From an uncultured Clostridia bacterium (lineage in GTDB: Bacteria > Bacillota > Clostridia > TANB77 > CAG-508), in the NCBI GenBank assembly GCA_947632525.1, contig CANRPQ010000012.1, positions 1 through 20,846 on the forward strand: 20,846 nucleotides of DNA. Reading direction: 5' to 3'. The translations under genes were made by a program, and so were the position numbers. The notes under the pieces were generated by a model that was given only the letters and a program-made list of their open reading frames with translations, was not told the DNA's origin and searched no databases. Positions 8,144-16,628 of the stretch are shown piece after piece; the first letter of the stretch is position 1; every line of letters starts with the position of its first letter.

Positions 8144-9295
8144 ATGGCAAAAAGAGATTATTATGAAGTGTTAGGAGTAGATAAAAATGCAAGTGACGAT
8201 GAGCTAAAAAAGGCTTATCGTCGCTTAGCAAAAAAATATCACCCAGATGCTAATCCAGATAATAAAGCAGAGGCAGAAGCAAAATTTAAAGAAGTAAATG
8301 AAGCCTATGAAACTTTATCCAATCCTCAAAAAAGGCAAATGTATGATCAATTTGGACCTGAAGGACCACAAGGATTTGGAGGAGCAGGAGGACCTTTTGG
8401 AAATGGCACATATACATATTCTACAGGGTTTGACGGATTTAGCGATTTTGGAGATTTAGGTGACATATTTTCTTCATTCTTTGGAGGAGGATTTGGAAGC
8501 AGAAGTGGAAATAGACAAAATGGACCTAAAAAAGGAGCTGACTTACGCTATGATTTAGAAATAAGCTTTGAAGAATCATTTTTAGGAACTGAAAGATATG
8601 TAACAATCAATCGTAAAGAAATCTGTAATACTTGTCATGGCGAAGGAAGTAAACCAGGAACACATCCAGAAACTTGTACAGTTTGCCATGGTAGTGGTCA
8701 AATCAAACAGGTACAAACTACCATTTTAGGGCAAATGCAAACTATGAGAACATGTACAAATTGCCATGGTACAGGTAAAATTATAAAAGAACCTTGCGAA
8801 ACTTGTAAGGGAAAAGGAACTGTTCGTAATCAAGTGAGAATGTCAGTTAAAATTCCAGCAGGTGTTGATGATAATCAAACCATTGTTTTAAGAGGTGAAG
8901 GAGAATCTGGAGAAAATGGTGGAGCAAAAGGTGATTTATATATTACAGTACATGTAAAAAGACATAGACTATATACTAGAAAAGGAAACAATGTACTGTG
9001 TGATATTCCAATTACATTTACACAAGCAACTTTAGGAGCAGAACTAAAAATACCAATGGTAGATGGTACGGAAGAAACATACACTATACCAGATGCTACA
9101 CAAACAGGTACAAGATTTGCTATTAAGGGTAAAGGATTTAAAAGTTTAAATTCTAATGGACGAGGTGATTTAATATTTACTGTGCAGGTTCAAGTACCAA
9201 AAAAATTAACTCCAGAACAAAGACAACTTTTAACACAACTTGCAAAAACAATGAATGAACAACCACCAATAAAGAAAAAAGGTATATTTGGATAA
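8144..9295 (+). CDS. dnaJ: Chaperone DnaJ (type I Hsp40)
   Basis: This encodes 383 residues with SD AGGAG before the ATG. The J domain (1-70) carries the HPD triad at residues 33-35, which stimulates DnaK ATPase. A Gly/Phe-rich linker (about 75-125) follows, then four CxxCxGxG zinc-binding repeats: [24 protein letters not shown] and CETCKGKG. The two C-terminal beta-sandwich substrate domains come last. All elements of a type I DnaJ are intact. It is 48 bp downstream of dnaK; that gap has a TTGTCG/CGACAA inverted repeat (8096-8101, 8121-8126), a possible mRNA processing site. Confidence 0.99.
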   Translation: MAKRDYYEVLGVDKNASDDELKKAYRRLAKKYHPDANPDNKAEAEAKFKEVNEAYETLSNPQKRQMYDQFGPEGPQGFGGAGGPFGNGTYTYSTGFDGFSDFGDLGDIFSSFFGGGFGSRSGNRQNGPKKGADLRYDLEISFEESFLGTERYVTINRKEICNTCHGEGSKPGTHPETCTVCHGSGQIKQVQTTILGQMQTMRTCTNCHGTGKIIKEPCETCKGKGTVRNQVRMSVKIPAGVDDNQTIVLRGEGESGENGGAKGDLYITVHVKRHRLYTRKGNNVLCDIPITFTQATLGAELKIPMVDGTEETYTIPDATQTGTRFAIKGKGFKSLNSNGRGDLIFTVQVQVPKKLTPEQRQLLTQLAKTMNEQPPIKKKGIFG

Positions 9296-9396
9296 AACAA
9301 TACAAATATTACTTAAAAACTTGATTAAAATAAAAAATATAGTCAAGAAAATATTAATTTTAATAAAAAAACATATAAAGGAAGGAATTAAAAAAT

Positions 9397-9966
9397 ATGA
9401 AAAAAGGTGTTTTAATTACAATTATAGTAATTGTTGCAATCATATTATTAGCAGGTATTACAATTGGTTCTACCTATAATAGCATTTTAGCAAAAAGTGA
9501 AGAAGTAGATGGAAAATTTGCAGATATAGATACTCAATTACAAAGAAGAGCAGATTTGATTCCAAATTTAGTAAATACAGTAAAAGGGTTTGCAAATCAT
9601 GAGCAAGATGTTATTGATTCAGTAACAGAAGCACGTAGTAAATTATCAGGGGCAACAAGTATAGAGGATAAGGCTACAGCAAATACTGAATTAACAAATG
9701 CATTAAGTAGATTGCTAGTTGTAGTAGAAAATTATCCTGATTTAAAATCTTCTCAAAATTTTATTCAGTTATCTGATGAACTAGAAGGAACAGAAAACAG
9801 AATAAGTGTTGCTAGAAAAAATTATAATAATGCTGTAAAAGAATATAATTTAAGCATACAAAAATTCCCAACCAACATAATTGCAGGTATGTTCAATTTT
9901 AGTAAAAAAGCATATTTTGAAGCAAGTGAAGGAAGTGAAAACGTTCCAACTGTTAACTTTGATTAA
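9397..9966 (+). CDS. lemA: LemA family membrane-anchored protein
   Basis: This encodes 189 residues with SD GGAAGGA upstream. An N-terminal membrane anchor (about 5-27) is followed by the family core: YNSILAKSEEVDGKFADIDTQLQRRADLIPNLVNTVKGF, then VENYPDLKSSQNFIQLSDELEGTENRISVARKNYNNAVKEYN and a final FPTNIIAGMF. The fold is a helical hairpin outside the membrane; the biochemical role of the family is poorly defined. LemA genes are very often paired with a TPM-domain gene, as here (15 bp apart). No terminator separates it from dnaJ, so heat-shock read-through is possible. Confidence 0.95.
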   Translation: MKKGVLITIIVIVAIILLAGITIGSTYNSILAKSEEVDGKFADIDTQLQRRADLIPNLVNTVKGFANHEQDVIDSVTEARSKLSGATSIEDKATANTELTNALSRLLVVVENYPDLKSSQNFIQLSDELEGTENRISVARKNYNNAVKEYNLSIQKFPTNIIAGMFNFSKKAYFEASEGSENVPTVNFD

Positions 9967-9981
9967 TAAGGAGGATTTATT

Positions 9982-10795
9982 TTGAAATCTGAATTAACGA
10001 ATAGCAGTATAATAGATATGTTTGAGAAAAACAAAAATCACAAAAGGCAAAGTTTAATATTTGCCTTTTTAGTGTTTTTCATCTTATTTATTATTGGAAC
10101 TAACCAAGTAGAATCAGCTGTACTTAACCCAACTTCAAATTTCTATGTAAATGATAATGCTGGAATTTTATCAAGTCAAACTGAACAATATATTATAAAT
10201 ACAAATGTAGAATTAGAAAAAAAGACGGGTGCACAAATAGTAGTTGTAACAGTAAAATCATTGGATAATATGAGTATAGAGGAATATGCTAATGAATTAT
10301 TCAACCAGTGGAAAATAGGAGATGAAGAAAAGGATAATGGTTTATTACTTTTATGCTCTTATGGAGATAGGCAGTTTAGGGTAGAAGTAGGCTATGGATT
10401 AGAAGGAAAACTTCCAGACGGAAAAACAGGAAGAATGCAAGATGAATATATTATTCCATATTTAAAAGAAAATAAATTTGATGAAGGAATAAAAAATGGA
10501 TATAGTGCATTTTTAAGAGAAGTAGCAGATGAATATGGAGTAACAATTAGTGGTTCAGAAAATGCAACTAAAACAAGCACAAATGTTGCTACTGGTAGAA
10601 TAATACAAATTATAATGTTGATAATATTTATCATAATCATATTAGCACGATTTAGAGGAATAGGTGGACCCTTCATATACTTAGGCGGTGGAGGGTTCCA
10701 CGGAGGAGGAAGCTTTGGCGGATTTGGAGGCCGGAGGAGGATTCTCAGGTGGCGGAGGACACTCTGGTGGAGGCGGAAGCAGTAGAAGTTTCTAA
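9982..10795 (+). pseudogene. TPM-domain (YgcG-like) membrane protein, frameshifted in its glycine-rich tail
   Basis: The TTG start has AAGGAGG 7 nt upstream. The N-terminus has a signal-anchor helix (about 24-42), then the TPM domain (NFYVNDNAGILSS through FLREVADEYGV), a second membrane helix (about 208-224) and a Gly-rich tail. The uninterrupted frame ends at 10785 with an Arg/Trp-rich tail that is out of character. Removing one C at 10731/10732 restores a GGGGGFSGGGGHSGGGGSSRSF-type ending with stop at 10793-10795, the normal end of the family. The folded domains are unaffected, so the protein may still work. A sequencing or assembly error is equally possible. It probably acts with LemA at the envelope. 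Confidence 0.88.
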
Positions 10796-10824
10796 CGGAA
10801 AATTAGAATATATTATAACAAAAG

Positions 10825-10856
10825 CAACTGTAAAATAAATATTTACAGTTGTTTTT
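10825..10856 (+). terminator. Intrinsic terminator after the heat-shock/lemA operon
   Basis: CAACTGTAAA (10825-10834) pairs with TTTACAGTTG (10842-10851) around a 7-nt loop, followed by TTTTT (10852-10856). It lies 30 bp after the TPM-protein stop. Confidence 0.88.
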
Positions 10857-11170
10857 CTGTAACTAAATTAATTACCATTAGTGATAATGTTTGACCTTGC
10901 TTAATGTTGCTTTATTACGCATAAAATGTTGTATATATCATTTTTAAGTCAAATAGAAAAAGATATATACAACATTTTGTATAAAAAAATAAAAATAAAA
11001 TATTAAAATTTTATAAATCATAAAATTAATTTATCAAAACCCTTTTAATTTTCTATAATATATTATATAATATCATTGTTAAAATATAACTGATTTTAAG
11101 AAGGGATTAATTATACTAAAAACCGTATTTCCGATAGAATATAACTTCTTAAAGATAGGGGGAAATCCTA
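10857..11170. other. 314-bp AT-rich gap holding a long perfect inverted repeat and the PBP leader
   Basis: No coding frame is credible here. AAAATGTTGTATATATC (10923-10939) is repeated as its exact reverse complement at 10962-10978. After one bulged base the stem continues with TTTTT/AAAAA (10941-10945, 10957-10961). On the minus strand its 5' side carries a T-rich stretch. A second, 9-bp inverted repeat, TTTAAGAAG (11095-11103) / CTTCTTAAA (11145-11153), sits in the leader just before the Shine-Dalgarno AGGGGG of the PBP gene. TATAAT-like boxes occur at 11050-11075 without a clear -35. Confidence 0.6.
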
Positions 11171-13957
11171 ATGGGAGAAGTAGGAAGAAGTAGAAATAAT
11201 GATAGAACAGCACAATATAAAATCAAATCAAGTAGAAGAGCAAGAAAAGAAGAAGATTCTAGAAAATCAAACAAAAAAAGAAAGAAAAAACACTCTAAAC
11301 TAAAAAAAGCAATTATTATTTTCTTAGCTATAATTTTATTACTATGCTTAATAGCAGTGGGAATAGTTGCAGGAATATTCCTTAGCGATAAATGGGCACT
11401 TACAAAAGAGGAACTAATTGCAAATGAAAATACAGTTGTATTAGATTCAAAAGGTAAGCAAATTGCATTACTTTCTGCAACTGAAGGTGATGGAAACAGA
11501 AAAAATGTAACTTTAGCTGAAATGGGTAAATTTACTCCAAATGCATATGTAGCAGTAGAAGATAAAAGATTTTATGAACATGACGGTGTTGATATATTAA
11601 GAACGATAAAAGCTACTGTTAGTTATATACTACATAAAACTGACGGTTCAAGTGTTGGTGGAGGAAGTACAATAACACAACAATTAGTAAAAAATTTAAT
11701 GAACGATGATGCAGATACTGGTAAAGAAGGTATAGAACGTAAAATTCGTGAGCTATCAAGGGCATACCAGCTTGATAAAATGCTTGAAAAAGATGAAATT
11801 CTAGAAAAATATCTTAATGTTATATTTGTAGGTGGAGGTGAACTACATGGTGTAGAGTACGGAGCACAATATTATTTTGCAAAATCTGCAAAGGATTTAG
11901 ACTTAGCAGAATCAGCATTCTTAGCAGGTATCAACAATGCACCAAATGCATACACTCCATATGACGAAAATAACGATAACTCTGAAAAAATTAAATCAAG
12001 AACAAAATATGTATTAGATTGTATGAAGGAACAAAACAGAATTTGTGAAGACGACCCAGAAGAAGCTGAAAAATTATACAATGAAGCAGTAGAAAAAGTA
12101 GAAAAGGGATTAAAATTTAAAAAAGGAAATATTGAATTTAGTGATACAACATATTTTGTAGCAGAAGCTTTAAAAGAAGCTGCTACTGATTTGTCAAAGA
12201 AAAAAGATATTAGTTATAAAGTAGCATATGATATGATTAGAGGTGGAGGATACAAATTATATACTACACAAGATACTACAATTCAAAATACTGTAATAAA
12301 AGAAATGGCTAAAAAGAGCTATATTGAAAAGAAAACAATACAGGAAAAAAATGAAAAAGGAAAAGTAGTAAACAAAACAATACAAACTCATGCAGGAATT
12401 ACAATTATAGACTTTAAAAAAGGTAAAGTTGTTGCAATGGGTGGAGATTTTGGAAGCGATAAAGGTCTAAATTATAACTATGCTACATCAGGAAGGCAAA
12501 CAGGTTCATCAATTAAACCTTTGGCAAATCTTGCATCAGGACTAGAAGAAAAAGTTATTACAGCGTCTACAATTTTTGATGATACATTAACAGAATTTGC
12601 AAAAATAAATAATAATATAAGTTGGAAGCCAAAAAATGCAGGTGGATACCAAGGATTATGCACAGTTAGAAAAGCCATAGAAGTTTCATCTAATATTGTT
12701 AATGTTAAAATGTTCCACACTGTTGGAGGAGATAAAGCAGTAGAATACCTAAATGCATTTGGGTTAAACAGTTATACTAAAGAAGATGCAAAGAAAAATT
12801 CACTAGCAATTGGTGGTATAGATAAAACTTCAAGTACATTAGAAATGGCAGCAGCCTATGCAGCAATTGCAAATGATGGCGTATATATTGAGCCTACATT
12901 CTATGAAAAATTAGTTGACAACAAAGGTGAAAAAGTTTTAGAACCAGAACAAGAAACGAGAAGAGTTATTTCAGAAGCTAATAGCTTTATTATTAAAGAT
13001 ATTTTAATGGATGTTGTTACAGGTGCACAAGGTACTGCTAATGCATGCTATATGTCAAATATAGATGTTGCAGCAAAAACAGGAACAACTGAAGATGATT
13101 GGGATACATGGCTTTGTGGATTCACACCATACTATGCAGCAGCTAGCTGGAATGGATATGGAAGTAACGAAACTATGTATAATGTAGGAAATGCAAGAAC
13201 ACTTTGGGCTAATATTATGAAAACAGTTCACAAAGATAAAAAGGCCGCTAGATTTGAAAAGCCTGATAATATAGTTACAGCAAAAGTATGTAGACAATCA
13301 GGAAAACTTGCTACATCTCAATGTGGAAGCACTTATACAGAATACTTTGTAGAAGGTACAGTTCCTAAAAAATGCGATGGACACACAACAATAAAAATAT
13401 GTAAAGAAACAAAAATGGTGGCAAATGAATATTGCCCAGAAACAGAGCAAAGAACTTATTCTAAAAAACCAGATATGGAACAAAATGCAGATTGGAAAGT
13501 ATTGGGAAGTAATAAATATACAGTGCCAACAGAAAAATGTACTAAACATACAGAAGAAACAAGTAAAGTAACAATAGTAAATGTGGTTGGAAAAACAGAA
13601 ACAGAGGCAAGAATGGCATTAGCCGGACTGAATATTCAAGTAATATATGGGCATGATTCTACACAACAGGACGGTATTGTTTTATCACAAAACTTAGCAG
13701 AAGGAACCAGAGTAGATAAAGGTGTTACAATTACTATTACAGTTAACAAATTAACAAATTCAGGAGAAAATACAGGAACAACAGGAAGTGGAAATACTGG
13801 TACGCAAAGTGGTGGAAATACAGGAACCCAGAGTGGAGGAAACACCGGAACTCAAAGTGGAGGAGGTACTACCACAAATCCAGAAACTCCCACAACACCA
13901 AGCGAACCAAATACTCCAAGCCAACCAACAACTCCAACTACTCCTACAACACCATAA
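11171..13957 (+). CDS. Class A penicillin-binding protein (PBP1A type) with PASTA domain
   Basis: This encodes 928 residues with AGGGGG before the ATG. A very basic cytoplasmic tail (1-46) is followed by one membrane helix (about 47-71). The glycosyltransferase domain has VAVEDKRFYEHDGV (catalytic Glu130) and GGGSTITQQLVKN. The transpeptidase domain has the SxxK motif SSIK (446-449, nucleophile Ser446), SSN (506-508) and KTGT (636-639). A Cys-containing segment (about 700-790) leads to one PASTA domain (about 798-861) and a Gly/Asn/Thr then Pro/Thr low-complexity tail. It polymerises and cross-links peptidoglycan at the outer face of the membrane. All catalytic motifs are intact. cysS follows after 67 bp. 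Confidence 0.97.
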   Translation: MGEVGRSRNNDRTAQYKIKSSRRARKEEDSRKSNKKRKKKHSKLKKAIIIFLAIILLLCLIAVGIVAGIFLSDKWALTKEELIANENTVVLDSKGKQIALLSATEGDGNRKNVTLAEMGKFTPNAYVAVEDKRFYEHDGVDILRTIKATVSYILHKTDGSSVGGGSTITQQLVKNLMNDDADTGKEGIERKIRELSRAYQLDKMLEKDEILEKYLNVIFVGGGELHGVEYGAQYYFAKSAKDLDLAESAFLAGINNAPNAYTPYDENNDNSEKIKSRTKYVLDCMKEQNRICEDDPEEAEKLYNEAVEKVEKGLKFKKGNIEFSDTTYFVAEALKEAATDLSKKKDISYKVAYDMIRGGGYKLYTTQDTTIQNTVIKEMAKKSYIEKKTIQEKNEKGKVVNKTIQTHAGITIIDFKKGKVVAMGGDFGSDKGLNYNYATSGRQTGSSIKPLANLASGLEEKVITASTIFDDTLTEFAKINNNISWKPKNAGGYQGLCTVRKAIEVSSNIVNVKMFHTVGGDKAVEYLNAFGLNSYTKEDAKKNSLAIGGIDKTSSTLEMAAAYAAIANDGVYIEPTFYEKLVDNKGEKVLEPEQETRRVISEANSFIIKDILMDVVTGAQGTANACYMSNIDVAAKTGTTEDDWDTWLCGFTPYYAAASWNGYGSNETMYNVGNARTLWANIMKTVHKDKKAARFEKPDNIVTAKVCRQSGKLATSQCGSTYTEYFVEGTVPKKCDGHTTIKICKETKMVANEYCPETEQRTYSKKPDMEQNADWKVLGSNKYTVPTEKCTKHTEETSKVTIVNVVGKTETEARMALAGLNIQVIYGHDSTQQDGIVLSQNLAEGTRVDKGVTITITVNKLTNSGENTGTTGSGNTGTQSGGNTGTQSGGNTGTQSGGGTTTNPETPTTPSEPNTPSQPTTPTTPTTP
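13790..13861 (+). repeat. Three 24-bp tandem repeats in the PBP tail
   Basis: Units at 13790-13813, 13814-13837 and 13838-13861 encode GNTGTQSG three times. The units differ at synonymous positions, so the peptide rather than the DNA appears to be conserved. A partly degenerate unit precedes them. They form a flexible extracellular linker. Confidence 0.85.
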
Positions 13958-14024
13958 AATTATATGTAGGGCTATTCTAACTTTAAAACTTAAAAAATAA
14001 ATAACTGAGGGGGAAATTTAGTTT

Positions 14025-15425
14025 ATGTCAGTTCAACTATATAACACTTTAACCAGAAGAAAAGAAGAATTTAGTCCTTTAGAAGGTAACACAGTTAGAA
14101 TGTATTCTTGTGGACCAACTGTGTATAGTTATGCACATATTGGTAATTTTAGGGCTTATGTTTTTATGGATACATTGAGAAGAGTATTAAAATATAATGG
14201 ATATGAACTTAAGCATGTAATGAATATTACTGATGTTGGACATTTAGAATCTGACGCTGATGAAGGCGAAGACAAAATGGAAAAAGCAGCAAAAAAAGAA
14301 AATAAAAATCCATATGAAATTGCTAACTATTATACAGAAATTTTCTTTAGAGATATGGAAAGACTAAATATTGAAAAACCTGAAATTATTGCAAAAGCAA
14401 CAGATCATATTGCAGAAATGTTAGAATTTGTGAAAAAATTAATAGAAAATGGATATGCATACGAAACAAGCAAAGGAATCTATTTTGATATTTCTAAATT
14501 AGATAAATATCCAGTATTATCTAATAGAAAAATAGATGAACAAATTGCAGGTGCCAGAGTAGATGTAGATAAAGAAAAACGAAGCCCATATGATTTTGCT
14601 TTATGGATTAAAGCACCAGAAAACCATATTATGAAATGGGAAAGTCCATGGGGATTATCATACCCAGGGTGGCATATTGAATGTTCTGCCATGGGAAGAA
14701 AATATTTAGGAGATGAATTCGACATTCATACAGGGGGAATAGATCATATTCCAACACACCATGAAAATGAAATTGCTCAAAGTAAAGGATTAACGGGCAA
14801 AATTCCTGCTAAATTATGGATGCATGTAGAGTTTTTACAAGTAGACGGCGGAAAAATGTCTAAATCATTAGGAAATACATATACTCTAGATGAATTACAA
14901 AAACACGGAATTGAACCATTAGCATATAAATTATTTTGCTTTACAGCTCATTATCGTACAAAATTGAATTTCACATTTGAAACAGCTTTAGCAACACAAA
15001 AAGCATTAAATCGTTTGAGAGAAGGATTTATAAAACATCAAGAGGGAATAGAAACCATTTCAGAAGAAAAAACAAAGGAATATGAAGATAAATTTTTGGA
15101 AATAATAAATGATGACTTAAATATTCCGTCTGCTATGGGATTAGTATGGGAGATTATAAGAAAACCAGAAAAATCAAAACAATATGCTGAATTACTATTG
15201 AAATTCGATGATGTTTTGGGATTAGACTTAATAAATAGTAAAAAATATTTGGAAGATACTAAAAAAATAGAACTTCCTGATGAAATAAAAGAACTAATAG
15301 AACAAAGAACACAAGCAAGAAAAAACAAGAATTGGGATTTATCAGATAAAATTCGTGACATATTAAAAGAAAAAGGATATGTAGTAAAAGATACAAAAGA
15401 AGGCATGGAAGTAGAAAAAATTTAA
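14025..15425 (+). CDS. cysS: Cysteinyl-tRNA synthetase
   Basis: This encodes 466 residues, normal for the family, with SD GAGGGGG upstream. The class I Rossmann fold carries the HIGN signature (residues 38-41) and KMSKS (277-281). Zinc ligands are expected among Cys29 (YSCGPTVY), the WHIECSAM cysteine and the HTGGIDHIPTHHENE region; zinc selects cysteine thiolate. The C-terminal helical anticodon-binding domain ends in the typical RTQARKNKNWDLSDKIRDILKEKGYVVKDTKEG segment. It charges tRNA-Cys in the cytosol. No regulatory T-box was seen in the 67-bp upstream gap, so it probably shares the PBP transcript. Confidence 0.98.
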   Translation: MSVQLYNTLTRRKEEFSPLEGNTVRMYSCGPTVYSYAHIGNFRAYVFMDTLRRVLKYNGYELKHVMNITDVGHLESDADEGEDKMEKAAKKENKNPYEIANYYTEIFFRDMERLNIEKPEIIAKATDHIAEMLEFVKKLIENGYAYETSKGIYFDISKLDKYPVLSNRKIDEQIAGARVDVDKEKRSPYDFALWIKAPENHIMKWESPWGLSYPGWHIECSAMGRKYLGDEFDIHTGGIDHIPTHHENEIAQSKGLTGKIPAKLWMHVEFLQVDGGKMSKSLGNTYTLDELQKHGIEPLAYKLFCFTAHYRTKLNFTFETALATQKALNRLREGFIKHQEGIETISEEKTKEYEDKFLEIINDDLNIPSAMGLVWEIIRKPEKSKQYAELLLKFDDVLGLDLINSKKYLEDTKKIELPDEIKELIEQRTQARKNKNWDLSDKIRDILKEKGYVVKDTKEGMEVEKI

Positions 15426-15481
15426 ACAAATTTGCCATAATAATTATAATAAATAAAATAAAGGCGAAAGGAAGAAGAATA

Positions 15482-16597
15482 GTGGAAGAAGAAAACAAAA
15501 TTTCATTTTGGAAAAAGATAAAAATTAGTATTTTTGGATTAGAAGATTATCAAAAATTAGCAGTTCAAAAAATAGGGAAAACAATAGGATATATAGCAAA
15601 ATTAATGATAATTTTTGCTTTCTTTCTTTCCATAGCATTAACATATCAATTTAGTACAACAGTAAAAAATATAAGGCAATATATACAAGATGAGATTTCA
15701 GAAATTACACTTCAAGACAATACCTTAACAGTTACATCAAAAGCAAACCCTGATGAAGCAATTATAATAGAAGATGAAAAAACGCTAAATGGTAAATTGA
15801 TTATAGATACACATGATTTAACAGAAGAAAAAATTGATGAATATACTCAGCAAGTTAAAGGGTATACAAATGGAATTGTTGTTTTAAAAGATAAAATTAT
15901 TTTTAATACTGGAATGACTGCAGTATCTAGTACAATTTCATTAAATGATATACTACAACAATATAATATTGTAAAATTAGACAAGCAAGAAATTATAAAC
16001 ATGTTATCAAACACTAATGAATGGATTTTGTATGCTGTTTTCTTTATTACTATGAGTATTTACTTATTTATTATATATATATCTACAGTTTTAATAGATG
16101 CTTTGTTATATTCTTTACTAGCATATATTACAGGAATTTTCTCAAGATTAAGACTAAGATATAGTGCATGTTACAATATTGCAGTTCATAGCTTAACATT
16201 ACCAATTATTTTAAACCTTGTATATATGATTGTAAATCAATTTACAGGGTATACTATAAAATACTTTAGTATAATGTATATGGCAATTACTTGTATTTAT
16301 ATTGTTACATCTATATTAATGATTAAATCAGATGTTATAAAAAAACAAATGGAACTTTCTAAAATTATTACAGAACAGGAGAAAATCAAACAAGAGCTAG
16401 AAAGAAAAGAACAAGAAAAAAGAGAAGAAGAAGAAAAGGAAAGAATTCGTAAAGAAGACGAGAAAAAAAGACAAGAAGAGAAAAAAGAAAAAGAAGATTC
16501 AAAAGATAATTTAAAGGATAATTCAGAGAAAAAGGGAAAAAAACAAAGAACACCTAAAAATGATGAAGGACCTCAACCAGAGGCAAATATACGATAA
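15482..16597 (+). CDS. DUF1189-family integral membrane protein
   Basis: This encodes 371 residues from a GTG with AAAGGAAG upstream. The start FWKKIKISIFGLEDYQKLAVQKIGKTIGYI is the typical opening of the DUF1189 family. One membrane helix (about 32-52) is followed by an extracytoplasmic domain (about 53-175), then three or four helices (about 178-285). The C-terminal 75 residues are an extremely charged Lys/Glu/Arg coiled coil, likely cytoplasmic and longer than in many relatives. The function of the family is unknown. It sits 56 bp after cysS and 31 bp before ftsH; the pairing with ftsH suggests an envelope role but does not prove it. Confidence 0.85.
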   Translation: MEEENKISFWKKIKISIFGLEDYQKLAVQKIGKTIGYIAKLMIIFAFFLSIALTYQFSTTVKNIRQYIQDEISEITLQDNTLTVTSKANPDEAIIIEDEKTLNGKLIIDTHDLTEEKIDEYTQQVKGYTNGIVVLKDKIIFNTGMTAVSSTISLNDILQQYNIVKLDKQEIINMLSNTNEWILYAVFFITMSIYLFIIYISTVLIDALLYSLLAYITGIFSRLRLRYSACYNIAVHSLTLPIILNLVYMIVNQFTGYTIKYFSIMYMAITCIYIVTSILMIKSDVIKKQMELSKIITEQEKIKQELERKEQEKREEEEKERIRKEDEKKRQEEKKEKEDSKDNLKDNSEKKGKKQRTPKNDEGPQPEANIR

Positions 16598-16628
16598 ATA
16601 TTAAAATTGACGAAGGAGAGAGCAATAC

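Noticed and set aside
9288..9479. 63-codon + strand frame between dnaJ and lemA
   Set aside because: Overlaps dnaJ and lemA, has no SD and a low-complexity Ile/Lys/Asn composition typical of AT-rich spacer.
13788..14000. Frame across the PBP tail repeats
   Set aside because: Out-of-frame reading of the tandem repeats; composition follows the repeat, not a protein family.
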